32,539 nucleotides of DNA from an uncultured Beijerinckiaceae bacterium (GCA_937863205.1 CALMGA010000073.1:1-32539); one strand, 5' to 3'. Shown: positions 24,980 to 32,539, counted from the stretch's first letter. The notes: generated by a model from the sequence alone, not told the origin. Made by a program: numbers and translations.

Positions 24980-26112
24980 TTGAAGCCGTCCAATGTTGGC
25001 TTGGGAGCTCTCACGTTGCTTGACCCTGCGTTCGACTGTTCAGCCTCATGGGTAAAGCCGGTCTCCCTTGTCCCTTTCGACATCGTCGTCGCGATCCCTG
25101 CAAAGGACGAAGCCGCGCACATCGCGCAATGCTTAGATGCCTTGGCGGCTCAAATGCTGACGATGGAGTCACGCCGCTGAACGATTTCGAGGTGCTGCTG
25201 CTCATCAACAACTCGCGCGATGCAACGCGTGGGATTGCCCAGCGCATGATCCCAATCACGCCCTTCCGTTTGTCGATCCTGACACTCGAACTTCCGCCGG
25301 CTCAAGCGAATGCCGGTGGCGCTCGACGTGCCGGCATGGAAGAGGCGGCTGCCCGGCTCACGATGCGGGCGCGGCCGGGACTGATCCTCACGACCGATGC
25401 CGACACCCGCGTGTCCAGGGATTGGATTGCCAACACGGTGGCCGCCTTTGCGGATGGAGCTGATGCCGTTGCCGGCCAAGTCTCGCTTGCTCCCGAAGAC
25501 GAGCTGTTGCTGCCTAAATCATTGCGTCAAAGGGGAGCCCTCGAGGCCCGGTATGAACGCCTGGTCTGCGAGCTTTACGCGCGCTACGCCCCGCAACGTC
25601 ACGATCCCTCGCCCCGGCACGCGATGGAGTCAGGCGCGACATTGGCGGTCACGCTCAAGGCCTACCGCCAGATCGGAGGGTGCCCCAAGCTTCCGCTGGG
25701 GGAGGACAAGGCTCTGGTCGCAGCCCTTCAGCTGCATAAGTTGAAGGTTCGGCACTCCGTCGCGGTTCGGGTCGCAACGTCAGGACGCCTCGTTGGCCGT
25801 GCGGTTGGCGGATGTGCGGATACGATGCGCGCTCGCATTGATGCTCCGCAGACGGAATGCGATGACACCCTGGAACCTGCCGTCGACATCGTCAGGCGGC
25901 TGCTTCGAACGCGCTCGCACATTCGCCCGCTGGTGAACACCAGGCGCTTGCGCCCGAGCCAGCTACGGGTGCAGATCATCATCGCGAGACTGCTGCTGCT
26001 GTTCGCGCGCTTTCAAATATGGGAACAGGTATCGCCCTCCAGGACAAGCATCCAATCGGCCGGATCTCCTGAGGGGGTCAGCGCTGATCGGTTCGGTCGG
26101 CGGTCGGGATAA
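24980..26112 (+). pseudogene. GT2 glycosyltransferase, frameshifted
   Basis: The first frame gives LGALTLLDPAFDCSASWVKP and PFDIVVAIPAKDEAAHIAQC, the standard GT2 N-terminal strand with the VxIPxKDE motif. Near 25150 the protein must pass to a second frame that gives FEVLLLINNSRDATRGIAQR, then GLILTTDADTRVSRDWIANT (the DxD motif DAD) and GALEARYERLVCELYARYAP. The catalytic-base region follows as GGCPKLPLGEDKALVAALQL, and the frame ends at 26112. Apart from the single frame change the protein is close to full length (about 375 residues). It has no signal peptide; hydrophobic residues near the end (VQIIIARLLLLFARF) could associate with membrane. Start codon uncertain (TTG at 24980 or 25001). 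Sequencing error could explain the frameshift. Confidence 0.75.
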
Positions 26113-26213
26113 CCCTGTATTCGCAATCGGATGTACCGCTGCTGATCGGTGGGCTGGCGGGACCACTCGGGATCGCAGTTCTGATTCGCCATCGAAGACA
26201 GGTCTTTGCCGGC

Positions 26214-26316
26214 TAGAGCACCGGACCCGAAATCGGATCCGGTTCGATGCTCTAAGTCGCTGTGCCGCATCGGATTTGTCCGAAAACCGCTGCGCACTTT
26301 TCGGTCCGATGCTCTA
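26214..26316. repeat. Rhizobiales-type intergenic palindromic repeat, copy 1
   Basis: Starts with TAGAGCA (26214-26220) and contains its inverse TGCTCTA twice (26248-26254 and 26310-26316). The first module is a hairpin whose inside is built of CCGG and TCGG blocks. The second module carries TCGGTCCGATGCTCT, a sequence style common in Hyphomicrobiales intergenic palindromes. The 86 bp from 26230 align without gaps to 29979-30064 with about 72 percent identity. It lies at the 3' end of the DUF2252 gene. Confidence 0.75.
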
Positions 26317-26321
26317 GCGCT

Positions 26322-27506
26322 TCAATCTGCGCGCCCATGCAAACGGCAATGCTCGAGGTAGGCGCCCTCGTGACGCGTGAGCAATCCGAGAACGGTTGAC
26401 CAAAGCCAGTTCGGGGCCGCCAAGTTGGAAGGATGTCGCGATCTGAGATCGCTCGTCCAGGTGTGGCGATCATCCGCCGCCATCTGTCGCCCATGGGCCT
26501 TGCCAACGATCCCGGCCAGGTAGCGAGCGGCGGTGACCGCCTCGCTACGCGTGAACTGCTCCATTTCCAGCTTGAGATCCTCGGGCATCAGTTCTCGGAT
26601 GATGACCGGACGGTCCATGATCGTGCCTGACGCCATTCGGTCGCCGAGGTTGGGGGAAAGCGCGCGAGCGCCGGCAACGATGCGCTCGGCATGGTTTCCC
26701 GGCACCTCCTGGCCCGGCGCGGCCGGCGCGGCCGGCGCGGCGGACGGGCCCGCTTCCTTGATGTCGACCAGCGAGAGCTTGTCCTTGCGCTCGCCCGTCA
26801 AATGCACGAGTGCCGCATAGCGGAGCTTGCCGAGCGAGCTGCATCCCTTCATCCAATAGGCGGCATCGATGAGTTCCACCTTGGCGCGCTCCGTGCGCTT
26901 GTTCAGGGTCAGGATCAGGCGTTTCACGGGAGAACTGTCCAGCAGCACGCCGAGCGACCACTTCTCCTCGTCGCTCAGCTCCCAGAATTTCTTGCCGAGC
27001 GGAATGGTCGGGCGGACGTCGCCCAGTCTCTCGTTCGCCAGATGCCGCCAGTTCCGGCCGAGCGCGGCGCGCCGCACGGTGGTGACCGTTGCCGGCTCCC
27101 TCGCCGTCTCCTCGTGGTCCAGCGAGTCGAGCCCCGCCTCGTAGCCCTCGATCATGCTTTCCACGATCCGGGCGGTCGTGCTGCCGGGCAGGTTGGAGCT
27201 TCGCGCGGCACTTGCCAGGGAGAGCGCGAGGCGCACGATGTCGTGCGCGGGATTGCCGTATGTCGTCTGATCGAGATCGCGGATTTGCACGGCGATGTTG
27301 CCGACTCGATCCGCGATTGGTCCGAGGTTGCCGACATGGCAATCGCCGCAGATCCAGACCGAGGGTCCTTCGGGGAGCGCCGGCATCTCGGCCAGCCATG
27401 CGTAATGCTGCACTGTGTTCCCGCGCACGAAGGCGTGCGCCGATTCGGACATCTTCCGCGCGCGACGTTCTTCCAACGTCGACGATCTGCTGACCAAGCT
27501 GCTCAT
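26322..27506 (-). CDS. DUF2252 family protein
   Basis: A 394-residue soluble protein. Family features are seen in order: RARKMSESAHAFVRGNTVQH (about 14-33), VWICGDCHVGNLGPIADR (about 50-67), then RDLDQTTYGNPAHDIVRLAL (about 76-95), and later VKRLILTLNKRTERAKVELI. DUF2252 proteins share a kinase-like arrangement of GD-H-N and D-D residues, but their reaction is not known to me. The start at 27506 has AGGA 5-6 nt upstream; an in-frame extension to 27614 has no site and poor composition. A 9-bp triplicate (26714-26740) inserts an APAAPAAPA-type loop in the middle. It ends 6 nt from the dispersed repeat. Its role next to glycosyltransferase and IS debris is unclear. Confidence 0.85.
   Translation of the reverse strand: MSSLVSRSSTLEERRARKMSESAHAFVRGNTVQHYAWLAEMPALPEGPSVWICGDCHVGNLGPIADRVGNIAVQIRDLDQTTYGNPAHDIVRLALSLASAARSSNLPGSTTARIVESMIEGYEAGLDSLDHEETAREPATVTTVRRAALGRNWRHLANERLGDVRPTIPLGKKFWELSDEEKWSLGVLLDSSPVKRLILTLNKRTERAKVELIDAAYWMKGCSSLGKLRYAALVHLTGERKDKLSLVDIKEAGPSAAPAAPAAPGQEVPGNHAERIVAGARALSPNLGDRMASGTIMDRPVIIRELMPEDLKLEMEQFTRSEAVTAARYLAGIVGKAHGRQMAADDRHTWTSDLRSRHPSNLAAPNWLWSTVLGLLTRHEGAYLEHCRLHGRAD
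26714..26740 (-). repeat. triplicated 9-bp unit inside the DUF2252 gene
   Basis: Three consecutive copies of ccggcgcgg encode a Pro-Ala-Ala repeat loop and keep the frame. Confidence 0.7.
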
Positions 27507-27650
27507 CGTGATCCTGAGTCGGTTGCCACGTTCAATAGCTCCGAAACAACGGGAGCGCTTGTGGCAAAAAGGTCCGGTCGCGGTGCACGCTGTCGCCGCA
27601 GATATCATTTGCACCCGAGAGCATCAGGGGAATAATCGCCTCTCCCGGCG

Positions 27651-27778
27651 GACCAGTGGCTGTCGAACCGCGTCGCCGAAATCTACGAGGCGATCACCGA
27701 CGCGGCAAGGAATGCCTGGGACGGGCTCGCTCAACAGCCGGCAACACTATTCCCATCTTGATGCGAGAGCGGCCCCAG
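27651..27778 (+). pseudogene. IS630-type transposase C-terminal fragment (sub-type 2)
   Basis: The frame from 27651 gives DQWLSNRVAEIYEAITDAAR then NAWDGLAQQPATLFPS and a stop. IS630-family C-termini commonly end LSNRVFxxYxxIxDAAxxAW followed by IAQPExIxSIxxRxWA, so the order matches well. The final block appears in another frame (TIPILMRERPQ, to about 27778), so there is a frameshift just before the end. No other part of the element is visible here. Confidence 0.65.
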
Positions 27779-28043
27779 GACGGCCCGGCGCGTGGCCGCC
27801 CCGTTCGGGGTGTCTCGCCTCACCATGCTTTCTTCCCTGCTCTTGTTCTCAGAAGGAAGGTGCGACCGATCGTGCGTTGCGACCGCATCGGTCGCGCTGC
27901 GAAAACGACGGTGGCACGGCAGGCGATGCAAGCCGGCACGGCACGCTCGCCGATCATATTGCGAGATCGAGCCGTTCTCCAGAACATGGTGGTTTGAACG
28001 GTCGCGTAGCGCGACACCAGTTGCAGCCAAGCGCGGAGCGCCC
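27779..28043. other. gene-free interval before the YeiH-type gene
   Basis: About 265 nt with no supported gene; a promoter for the exporter gene would be expected here, but I see no strong hexamers. Confidence 0.35.
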
Positions 28044-29159
28044 ATGACCGACCAGCCTGCCATCGCGCGTCCCGCGGCGACGCGCACGACATTTTTCTCC
28101 GGCCCCGCTCGCGGCCTCGGCCGCGTGCTGCCCGGCCTCGCGCTCTGCGTCGGGGTCACCGGCATCGCCCTTGTGCTGCAGCGCGTCGAGGAGCACCTCG
28201 TCGGCCAGCCCTACATCGAGGCGCTGGTGCTGGCGATCCTGCTCGGCGTCGCCCTGCGCACCGCCTGGACGCCGTCGGCGCTCTTCCGGCCCGGCATCGA
28301 CATGTCGGCCAAGCTGCTCCTTGAAGTCGCCGTGATGCTGCTCGGCGCCTCGGTGTCGGTGCAGGCGGTGGTGGCGATCGGGCCGGCGATGATCGGCGGC
28401 ATCGCCGGCGTGGTGGTGGTCGCCATCGCCGCGAGCTTCGTCATCTGCCGCCTCTTCGGGCTGCGAACCCGCATGGCGATCCTGATCGCTTGCGGCAACT
28501 CGATCTGCGGCAACTCCGCCATCGCCGCCGTGGCCCCGGTGATCGGCGCCGACGGCGACGACGTCGCCTCGTCGATCGCCTTCACCGCCGTGCTCGGCGT
28601 CGTGGTGGTTCTGACCCTGCCGCTGCTGGTGCCGGTGCTGGGCATGAGCATACCGCAATATGGCGCGCTCGCCGGCCTCACCGTCTACGCCGTGCCGCAG
28701 GTGCTCGCCGCGACGCTGCCGATCGGCGCGCTGGCCAACCAGGTCGGCACCGTGGTCAAGCTGGTGCGCGTGCTGATGCTCGGGCCGGTGGTGCTGCTGA
28801 TGTCGCTGCTCGCCGCCAGACTGCGCGACGAGGACAATGAGGCGGCGCCCGCCGTCTCCGCCGGCGACCGTCCCCGCCGCGGGCGGCCCGCCCTGCACGA
28901 GCTGGTGCCGTGGTTCATCGTCGGCTTCGTCACCGTGGCGCTCGCCCGCACCTTCGGCCTGATCCCGTTGGGCTGGCTGCGCCCTCTCGCCTTCGCGGCG
29001 ACGCAGCTGACGATCGTCTCGATGGCGGCGCTCGGCCTCGGCGTCGACGTGCGCTCTGTCGCCCGCGCCGGCGGACGCGTCACCGCCGCCGTGTCGCTGT
29101 CGCTCGTCGTCCTCGGCACCATCAGCCTCGGGCTGATCTACGCCCTCCATGTCGCCTGA
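28044..29159 (+). CDS. YeiH/UPF0324 family putative sulfate exporter
   Basis: A 371-residue membrane protein with about ten hydrophobic helices. The family pattern is clear: YIEALVLAILLGVALRTAWT (about 53-72), then FRPGIDMSAKLLLEVAVMLLGASVS (split over about 80-105), the hallmark ACGNSICGNSAIAAVAPVIG (about 151-170) and TVYAVPQVLAATLPIGALAN (about 213-232). The family (Cons_hypoth698) is annotated as putative sulfate or sulfonate exporter, with weak experimental support that I know of. The ATG at 28044 has GGAG 5 nt upstream; the open frame further upstream is not coding-like. A degraded sulfite oxidase begins 28 nt downstream in the same direction, so the pair was probably an operon for sulfite removal: oxidation to sulfate and export. 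Confidence 0.9.
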   Translation: MTDQPAIARPAATRTTFFSGPARGLGRVLPGLALCVGVTGIALVLQRVEEHLVGQPYIEALVLAILLGVALRTAWTPSALFRPGIDMSAKLLLEVAVMLLGASVSVQAVVAIGPAMIGGIAGVVVVAIAASFVICRLFGLRTRMAILIACGNSICGNSAIAAVAPVIGADGDDVASSIAFTAVLGVVVVLTLPLLVPVLGMSIPQYGALAGLTVYAVPQVLAATLPIGALANQVGTVVKLVRVLMLGPVVLLMSLLAARLRDEDNEAAPAVSAGDRPRRGRPALHELVPWFIVGFVTVALARTFGLIPLGWLRPLAFAATQLTIVSMAALGLGVDVRSVARAGGRVTAAVSLSLVVLGTISLGLIYALHVA

Positions 29160-29187
29160 GCCGGCAAGCAGCCGGAAGGGGAGCACG

Positions 29188-29629
29188 ATGCCGGAGCCGT
29201 TTCGCAAACATCCCGAACTGATCGTCCACGGCAGCGCGCAGTCCAACGCCGAGCCGCCGGCTGAACCGCGCAAGCACTTTTTGACCATGCAGCACCTGTT
29301 TGATGTCCGCTCGCACGGCGACATCCCCCGAGCTCGACGACGCCGCCCATCGCGGCGTCGTAACAGGGCGAAGTGCTCGGCCGCTCGCCCTGTCGCTGGA
29401 CGAGGTCAGGCACCTGCCGCCGTGCGCCCCGTTCCGGCGACCCCTGGGCGATGGACGCCATCGGCTGCGCCGACCGGACCGACACCTGCCTTGCCGGCGT
29501 CCTCGCAACGACCGGCGGCAAGGCGGGAACGCGCACCAGGTCGCCTTCGCGGCGGCCGACGTTTGCGCGCCGGATGAGGGCGGCGCCTTCGCTTATCGGG
29601 CTCGCCACGGCGGCATCCCGCCAACTTGA
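29188..29629 (+). pseudogene. molybdopterin-dependent sulfite oxidase, N-terminal fragment with several frameshifts
   Basis: The ATG at 29188 with GGGGAG upstream starts MPEPFRKHPELIVHGSAQSN, then NAEPPAEPRKHFL and LFDVRSHGDIP, the N-terminal pattern of sulfite oxidase family proteins. At the five C's at 29325-29329 the frame changes to PELDDAAHRGVVTGRSARPL and ALSLDEVRHLPP; four C's would keep it open. The next conserved block (LQCAGNRR, with the Mo-ligand Cys) is missing. A further frame has AMDAIGCADRTDTCLAGVLA, and then another gives HQVAFAAADVCAPDEGGAFA. Similarity stops at about 29620, so at least 200 residues including the dimerisation domain are lost. Non-functional. Confidence 0.75.
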
Positions 29630-29731
29630 ATGGGATCAGCGTTGTGGGACTGGATCAGATGCTCCGCGTTGATCCAAGCGAGCGTAAGCTGCAGCTGTTC
29701 TGCCAATGTCTCAGACACCGCGAGGGGGAAG

Positions 29732-29980
29732 ATGGACGACAAGAAACGACGTCGGCCGCTCGGCGCAATCGATGCCGCCGAAGCCGTGTTTCGCCCGCAG
29801 CCGGCTAAAGCACCTGAGGCAGCCAAGCCAACCGCCATTCCGGGCGCGCGTGAACTGGTGTCGTTGCGGATCGACCAGGACGTGCTTGCCGTCTTCCAGG
29901 AGGAAGGTCCGGGTTGGCAGGACCGCATCAATCAAGCGCTGCGCACGGTCGCCGGCCTCGCCCAAAGCTTCGAATCCTAA
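29732..29980 (+). CDS. BrnA-type antitoxin family protein (orphan)
   Basis: An 82-residue protein. The first 40 residues are basic and Pro/Ala-rich (MDDKKRRRPLGAIDAAEAVF); the C-terminal part ELVSLRIDQDVLAVFQEEGP then GWQDRINQALRTVAGL matches the ribbon-helix-helix-like BrnA pattern (VSLRLDxDVLxxFxxxGxGyQtRINxxLR). BrnA normally represses its operon and neutralises the RNase BrnT, encoded immediately upstream. Here the 100 nt upstream hold no BrnT; the sulfite oxidase debris ends there instead. The ATG at 29732 follows GAGGGGGAAG. The TAA stop lies inside copy 2 of the dispersed repeat, so the repeat may have replaced the original C-terminus. Orphan regulator or relic. Confidence 0.75.
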   Translation: MDDKKRRRPLGAIDAAEAVFRPQPAKAPEAAKPTAIPGARELVSLRIDQDVLAVFQEEGPGWQDRINQALRTVAGLAQSFES

Positions 29981-30065
29981 ATCGGGTGCGGCTCAATTCT
30001 CCGAACTATTGTGCCGCATCAAATTCATCGGAAAACCGCCGCGCACGGTTCGGTCCAACGCTTCA
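29979..30065. repeat. Rhizobiales-type intergenic repeat, copy 2 (diverged)
   Basis: Aligns without gaps to 26230-26315: blocks AAATCGG, TGTGCCGCATC, GAAAACCGC, GCGCAC and TTCGGTCC are shared in the same spacing, about 62 of 86 positions identical, many differences being transitions. The flanking palindromic TAGAGCA arm of copy 1 is not kept. Confidence 0.7.
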
Positions 30066-30103
30066 CCGCAGCAGCGTCGGCGTGCTCGGAATGCCATCGT
30101 GGC

Positions 30104-30138
30104 GATGATGCCGTTCATCGGGGAGCATCGGCATCATC
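30104..30138. repeat. 10-bp perfect inverted repeat
   Basis: GATGATGCCG (30104-30113) and CGGCATCATC (30129-30138) with a 15-nt spacer. No T-run on either side. It may be a stem-loop terminator or another small repeat element. Confidence 0.45.
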
Positions 30139-31417
30139 CCCGCCGCCGGCAACTCGCTCGAGGACGGCGGCAATGGTGTCGAGCGGCGACGCGTCGCCGA
30201 CGGAGATCGCCCACGAGCCGGTGATAGCCAGCCGGTGCGGCAGTCGCGAAGGAGGAAATGCCGGCGCTTTCGCCTGAGCGCTGCTTGGGCACTGCGAGCG
30301 GCACTTCCTCGGATGACCGCAGATACGGTGACCGACGCTGCAATGCGCTCAACAGCCGTTGAGCAGCTACGCTGCCGCGCGGTCGCGGCGCCCTCACCTC
30401 GGAAAGTTCGGCGACCAGCTTCAGTTTCGCAAGCCGGTGCGTGCCCTTCATCGATGCGCAGGGCAGGATCTTCCGATTACAAACCAAGCGTTGCCTGCTC
30501 AGCATGCGAACGATGTATCCATGGACGGGGCGCAAGGTCTGGTATGACGACCAGCGGCAGGTGCACCAAAGTTCCCGGCCGGCGACGAGGCCATCAGCTT
30601 CGCCTTCATAGTGGGAAGCCCGCAAAAGTCGGAGGACGGTCACTCCCGCGAGGCGACGCAGGAAGGGGTGACGATCCCGTCTTTCTTCGGGGTCGCAGCA
30701 TGACGATAGGCGATGCTTCACTCAAGCTACGTTGTGGACTTAACAGCGATCTATCCCCGGCCGAACTTGCGTTCAGCGCTTCGGTCAGGCACCTCGCCAA
30801 CGAGCAGTGTCAAAGCGAGCGACATTGCCGCTGGATGGCCGACGCTTTCGGCTACGTTCGCCAGCGCACAACGCAAGCGGTATGTCCAGGGTCTGTTCGT
30901 TCAGGAAGTGAAGGCGGATAATGGACGAGTTTTACCCTGGAACTGTTGGATAACGTCGAGGTAGGCTTGCACCGCGACATCGCAGAGGAGTTGTAGGAGC
31001 CTGATAGAAGTTCATGCCACAAAGATAACTGAGGTGCCAAGCCCGATCGCCTGGAAAATGGAGCCGGTATTGACTTACATTATTCGCCTCAAGCCTTTGA
31101 TGTCCGAGCCTCGAGCAGGCGGAAATCGATAAAGTATGGCGACATTCGCTCCACTCACCCGAGAGTGCATTCTCCAACCATCGAGGACGACATAAAGAGT
31201 CTGAAAGAAGACTGAAATAAATCAGATAGTCTCGACCAGCTGGAACGCCATCCCCGTTGTGACTGGCGGCGTTTCCCAGCCGATCAATACCGAAACACTA
31301 AAGCGCAACCAAGCAAAAACAACAAGCTACGACCCGTTCTATGACATGCATGCGATTTATCACGAACCCTGGATGGCTCAATTAACATGAAAGTCGCATG
31401 GATTGTTCATGTCTTAC
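30139..31417. other. 1.3-kb region without a convincing gene
   Basis: Several open frames overlap on both strands but none has a start with a ribosome binding site and a protein-like composition throughout. Short protein-like stretches (for example VPFIDAQGRIFRLQTKRCLL at about 30441-30500, plus; LAITGSWAISVGDASPLDTI near 30200, minus) suggest eroded genes. The right part, from about 31180, is AT-rich for this window. ACATGAA and TTCATGT at about 31387-31413 form an inverted repeat just past the end of the next minus-strand gene. Confidence 0.4.
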
Positions 31418-31666
31418 CTATTTGGCATTGATGAGATCCTTCTTCTTATCGGCGTCTGACGCCGTGAATGAACCTCCGCCAGCGTTGCTCATGCCGCCAA
31501 CAGTGCCGGGCGATGAGGGACGAGCACCAGGAGCAGACGCTTTGGCTGCAGCGGGATCAACATTCGAAGATCTGTCCGTCTGCTGCGGTGCCTCGTTAGC
31601 TGCATGGAGAGCAACGGGATGCACGAGTGTGGCTGCAGTGAAGATAAGATATGCTGCTTTCTTCAT
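31418..31666 (-). CDS. small secreted protein (82 aa)
   Basis: A signal peptide (MKKAAYLIFTAATLVHPVAL then HAA, cleavage after about residue 22) precedes a 60-residue polar chain rich in Ser, Pro, Gly and Ala (PGTVGGMSNAGGGSFTASDA) ending DKKKDLINAK. Likely unstructured and periplasmic. I do not recognise a family. GGAG lies 7 nt before the ATG at 31666, and the start overlaps the stop of the preceding small membrane protein by 4 nt (ATGA), so both are translated from one message. GC content is below that of the core block. Confidence 0.72.
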   Translation of the reverse strand: MKKAAYLIFTAATLVHPVALHAANEAPQQTDRSSNVDPAAAKASAPGARPSSPGTVGGMSNAGGGSFTASDADKKKDLINAK

Positions 31667-31842
31667 TTCACGACTCCATTGTGCTCAGTCAATCGGGGCT
31701 GTTCGGGCAACGATAGCATCGTGTAACCGTAGACGGCAGCGAAGGCGAAGACCATGAGCGCAACCGAGATACCAAGAACATAAGGCATTCTGCCCTTGCT
31801 TTCTCCTTGGCGGGCTTCCGTTGTATTTCTTTGTCGTCCCAT
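31663..31842 (-). CDS. small single-pass membrane protein (59 aa)
   Basis: MGRQRNTTEARQGESKGRMP leads to one transmembrane helix, YVLGISVALMVFAFAAVYGY, and a short tail TMLSLPEQPRLTEHNGVVK. The positive N-terminus predicts an N-in topology. Start choice is open: the ATG at 31842 has GGGA very close upstream, the ATG at 31788 (MPYVLG) has AAGG 5 nt upstream, and a further one at 31872 is less likely. The gene overlaps the secreted-protein gene by 4 nt. No family recognised; similar short helix-only proteins are frequent in Hyphomicrobiales. Confidence 0.6.
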   Translation of the reverse strand: MGRQRNTTEARQGESKGRMPYVLGISVALMVFAFAAVYGYTMLSLPEQPRLTEHNGVVK

Positions 31843-31872
31843 AATTCCCGTCCAAACAGCTCCGTGCTGCAA

Positions 31873-32316
31873 GAATGCAAGCTTGTATCAATCGGAAAGG
31901 TTCCGCGACATCTTCGCTTACGATCCCGCTCAGGTAAGGCGGGACGCGAACCGACACGATCGGATGGGGCGAAGGGCCGACCGCCATGAACCAGGATTTG
32001 TTGCTTTCGACCTTTATTCCTTCACCGCGCGCGCGAGGAATAAGCCAAGATTACTCCGGTCAGCTTTGGCCGGAGATCGGCCTGATGGCGGTACGCTCGA
32101 TCGTACCAATCAAGATCGCGTGACTCATCCCAAAAACAGACGTTTGGCAGCGCAGTGTCGCCCGGGGCCGATGTGTGATTATCCATCGTGTTCAGATGAC
32201 ACTTTCGCCGTCGTAGACGTTCCTGCTTCGGCAAGAAGAGGTCCTTAAGAACAGTCGAACATGAGCTTGCGAGGCCGAGACATGGGACCGACGTAAGTCC
32301 GTGCGCTGAGACATCC
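31873..32316. other. gene-free interval
   Basis: About 440 nt with no supported gene. On the minus strand GGAAC occurs at 31904-31900, followed 17 nt later by GCTT, which is a poor but notable approach to the GGAAC-N16/17-CGTT promoter of the EcfG general stress sigma factor, ahead of the two-gene small-protein operon. Confidence 0.35.
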
Positions 32317-32520
32317 TTACTTGATATCATTGAGGCCTTTGAGGTGATCCGGAGTGTTTCCCCCCCTCACCGCCGTATGGGCGGACGATCCACCCTCAAC
32401 GATATTTTTCGCTGCATCCATATTGCGACCGCTTCTCAAACTGCGTAGGTAAACAAAACCGACGATCAGGAGTACGATACCGAACGTCGAAATCGCGAGA
32501 ACACCGACCAAATTGTCCAT
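32317..32520 (-). CDS. small single-pass membrane protein (67 aa)
   Basis: MDNLVGVLAISTFGIVLLIV then GFVYLRSLRSGRNMDAAKNI: one N-terminal transmembrane helix (about residues 4-26) followed by a basic stop-transfer stretch and a polar tail of about 40 residues ending HLKGLNDIK. GGAG lies 8 nt before the ATG at 32520, so the start is secure. No family recognised. It is the third tiny envelope protein on this strand within 1.1 kb. Its promoter lies beyond the right edge. Confidence 0.68.
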   Translation of the reverse strand: MDNLVGVLAISTFGIVLLIVGFVYLRSLRSGRNMDAAKNIVEGGSSAHTAVRGGNTPDHLKGLNDIK

Positions 32521-32539
32521 GATTTTGCTCCATTGCCGA

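Noticed and set aside
27954..29324. 456-codon minus-strand frame opposite the YeiH-type gene
   Set aside because: Extremely rich in His, Asp, Gly and Arg, a typical antisense product of a high-GC membrane-protein gene.
30235..30921. 228-codon plus-strand frame
   Set aside because: Arg/Ser/Cys-rich, no start signal, overlaps competing frames on both strands.
31900..31925. Candidate EcfG promoter (GGAAC box)
   Set aside because: The -10 CGTT is not found at the required distance; only GCTT is present, so it is mentioned but not called as a promoter.

Overview
The window looks like the chromosome of a high-GC alphaproteobacterium, most likely Hyphomicrobiales (Rhizobiales). The evidence is the gene order yajC-secD-secF-Mth938-like-phytoene-synthase-like, a DUF815 ATPase divergent from yajC, the ileS-lspA-M16-M16 block, and a Rhizobiales-type intergenic palindromic repeat. 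I cannot name genus or species.

The first 14.8 kb is a dense, intact core block. From right to left on the minus strand it carries yajC, secD and secF (accessory part of the Sec translocon). Next come two genes related to the mitochondrial complex I assembly factors NDUFAF3 and NDUFAF6, then a glycosyltransferase-like protein, ileS, lspA, a small exported Pro-rich protein and an active/inactive pair of M16 zinc peptidases. The 5' two thirds of the mutL ATPase domain region runs off the left edge. Many junctions overlap by 1 to 4 nt (GTGA, TGATG, ATGA), which indicates translational coupling. A small secreted protein (815-1306, plus) interrupts the strand bias. yajC appears to start with the rare codon ATT.

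At about 14.82 kb the character changes. A 102-bp nested palindromic element follows the DUF815 gene, then two degenerate transposase genes (IS630 and IS701 types). From there to about 21.2 kb there is a stress-type operon (small membrane protein plus two DUF2382/YsnF proteins) and, upstream of it, a PAS-LuxR regulator split by a 7-G homopolymer. There are also broken pieces of an IS630 transposase, a MetE-like methyltransferase, a PhnD-like binding protein and the C-terminal part of an asparaginase/isoaspartyl peptidase.

From 21.5 to 29.6 kb intact genes alternate with debris. The intact ones are a DUF2188 protein, an MFS transporter, a 62-residue protein, a DUF2252 protein and a YeiH-type putative sulfate exporter. 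The broken ones are a frameshifted GT2 glycosyltransferase, an IS630 C-terminus and a sulfite oxidase with several frameshifts. The right end holds an orphan BrnA-type antitoxin whose stop codon lies inside a dispersed repeat, a long stretch without convincing genes, and three tiny membrane or secreted proteins.

Broken genes are confined to the region right of 14.8 kb, while the core block reads cleanly. This suggests a real degenerating accessory segment rather than uniformly poor sequence. I found no rRNA, tRNA, CRISPR array or complete mobile element.
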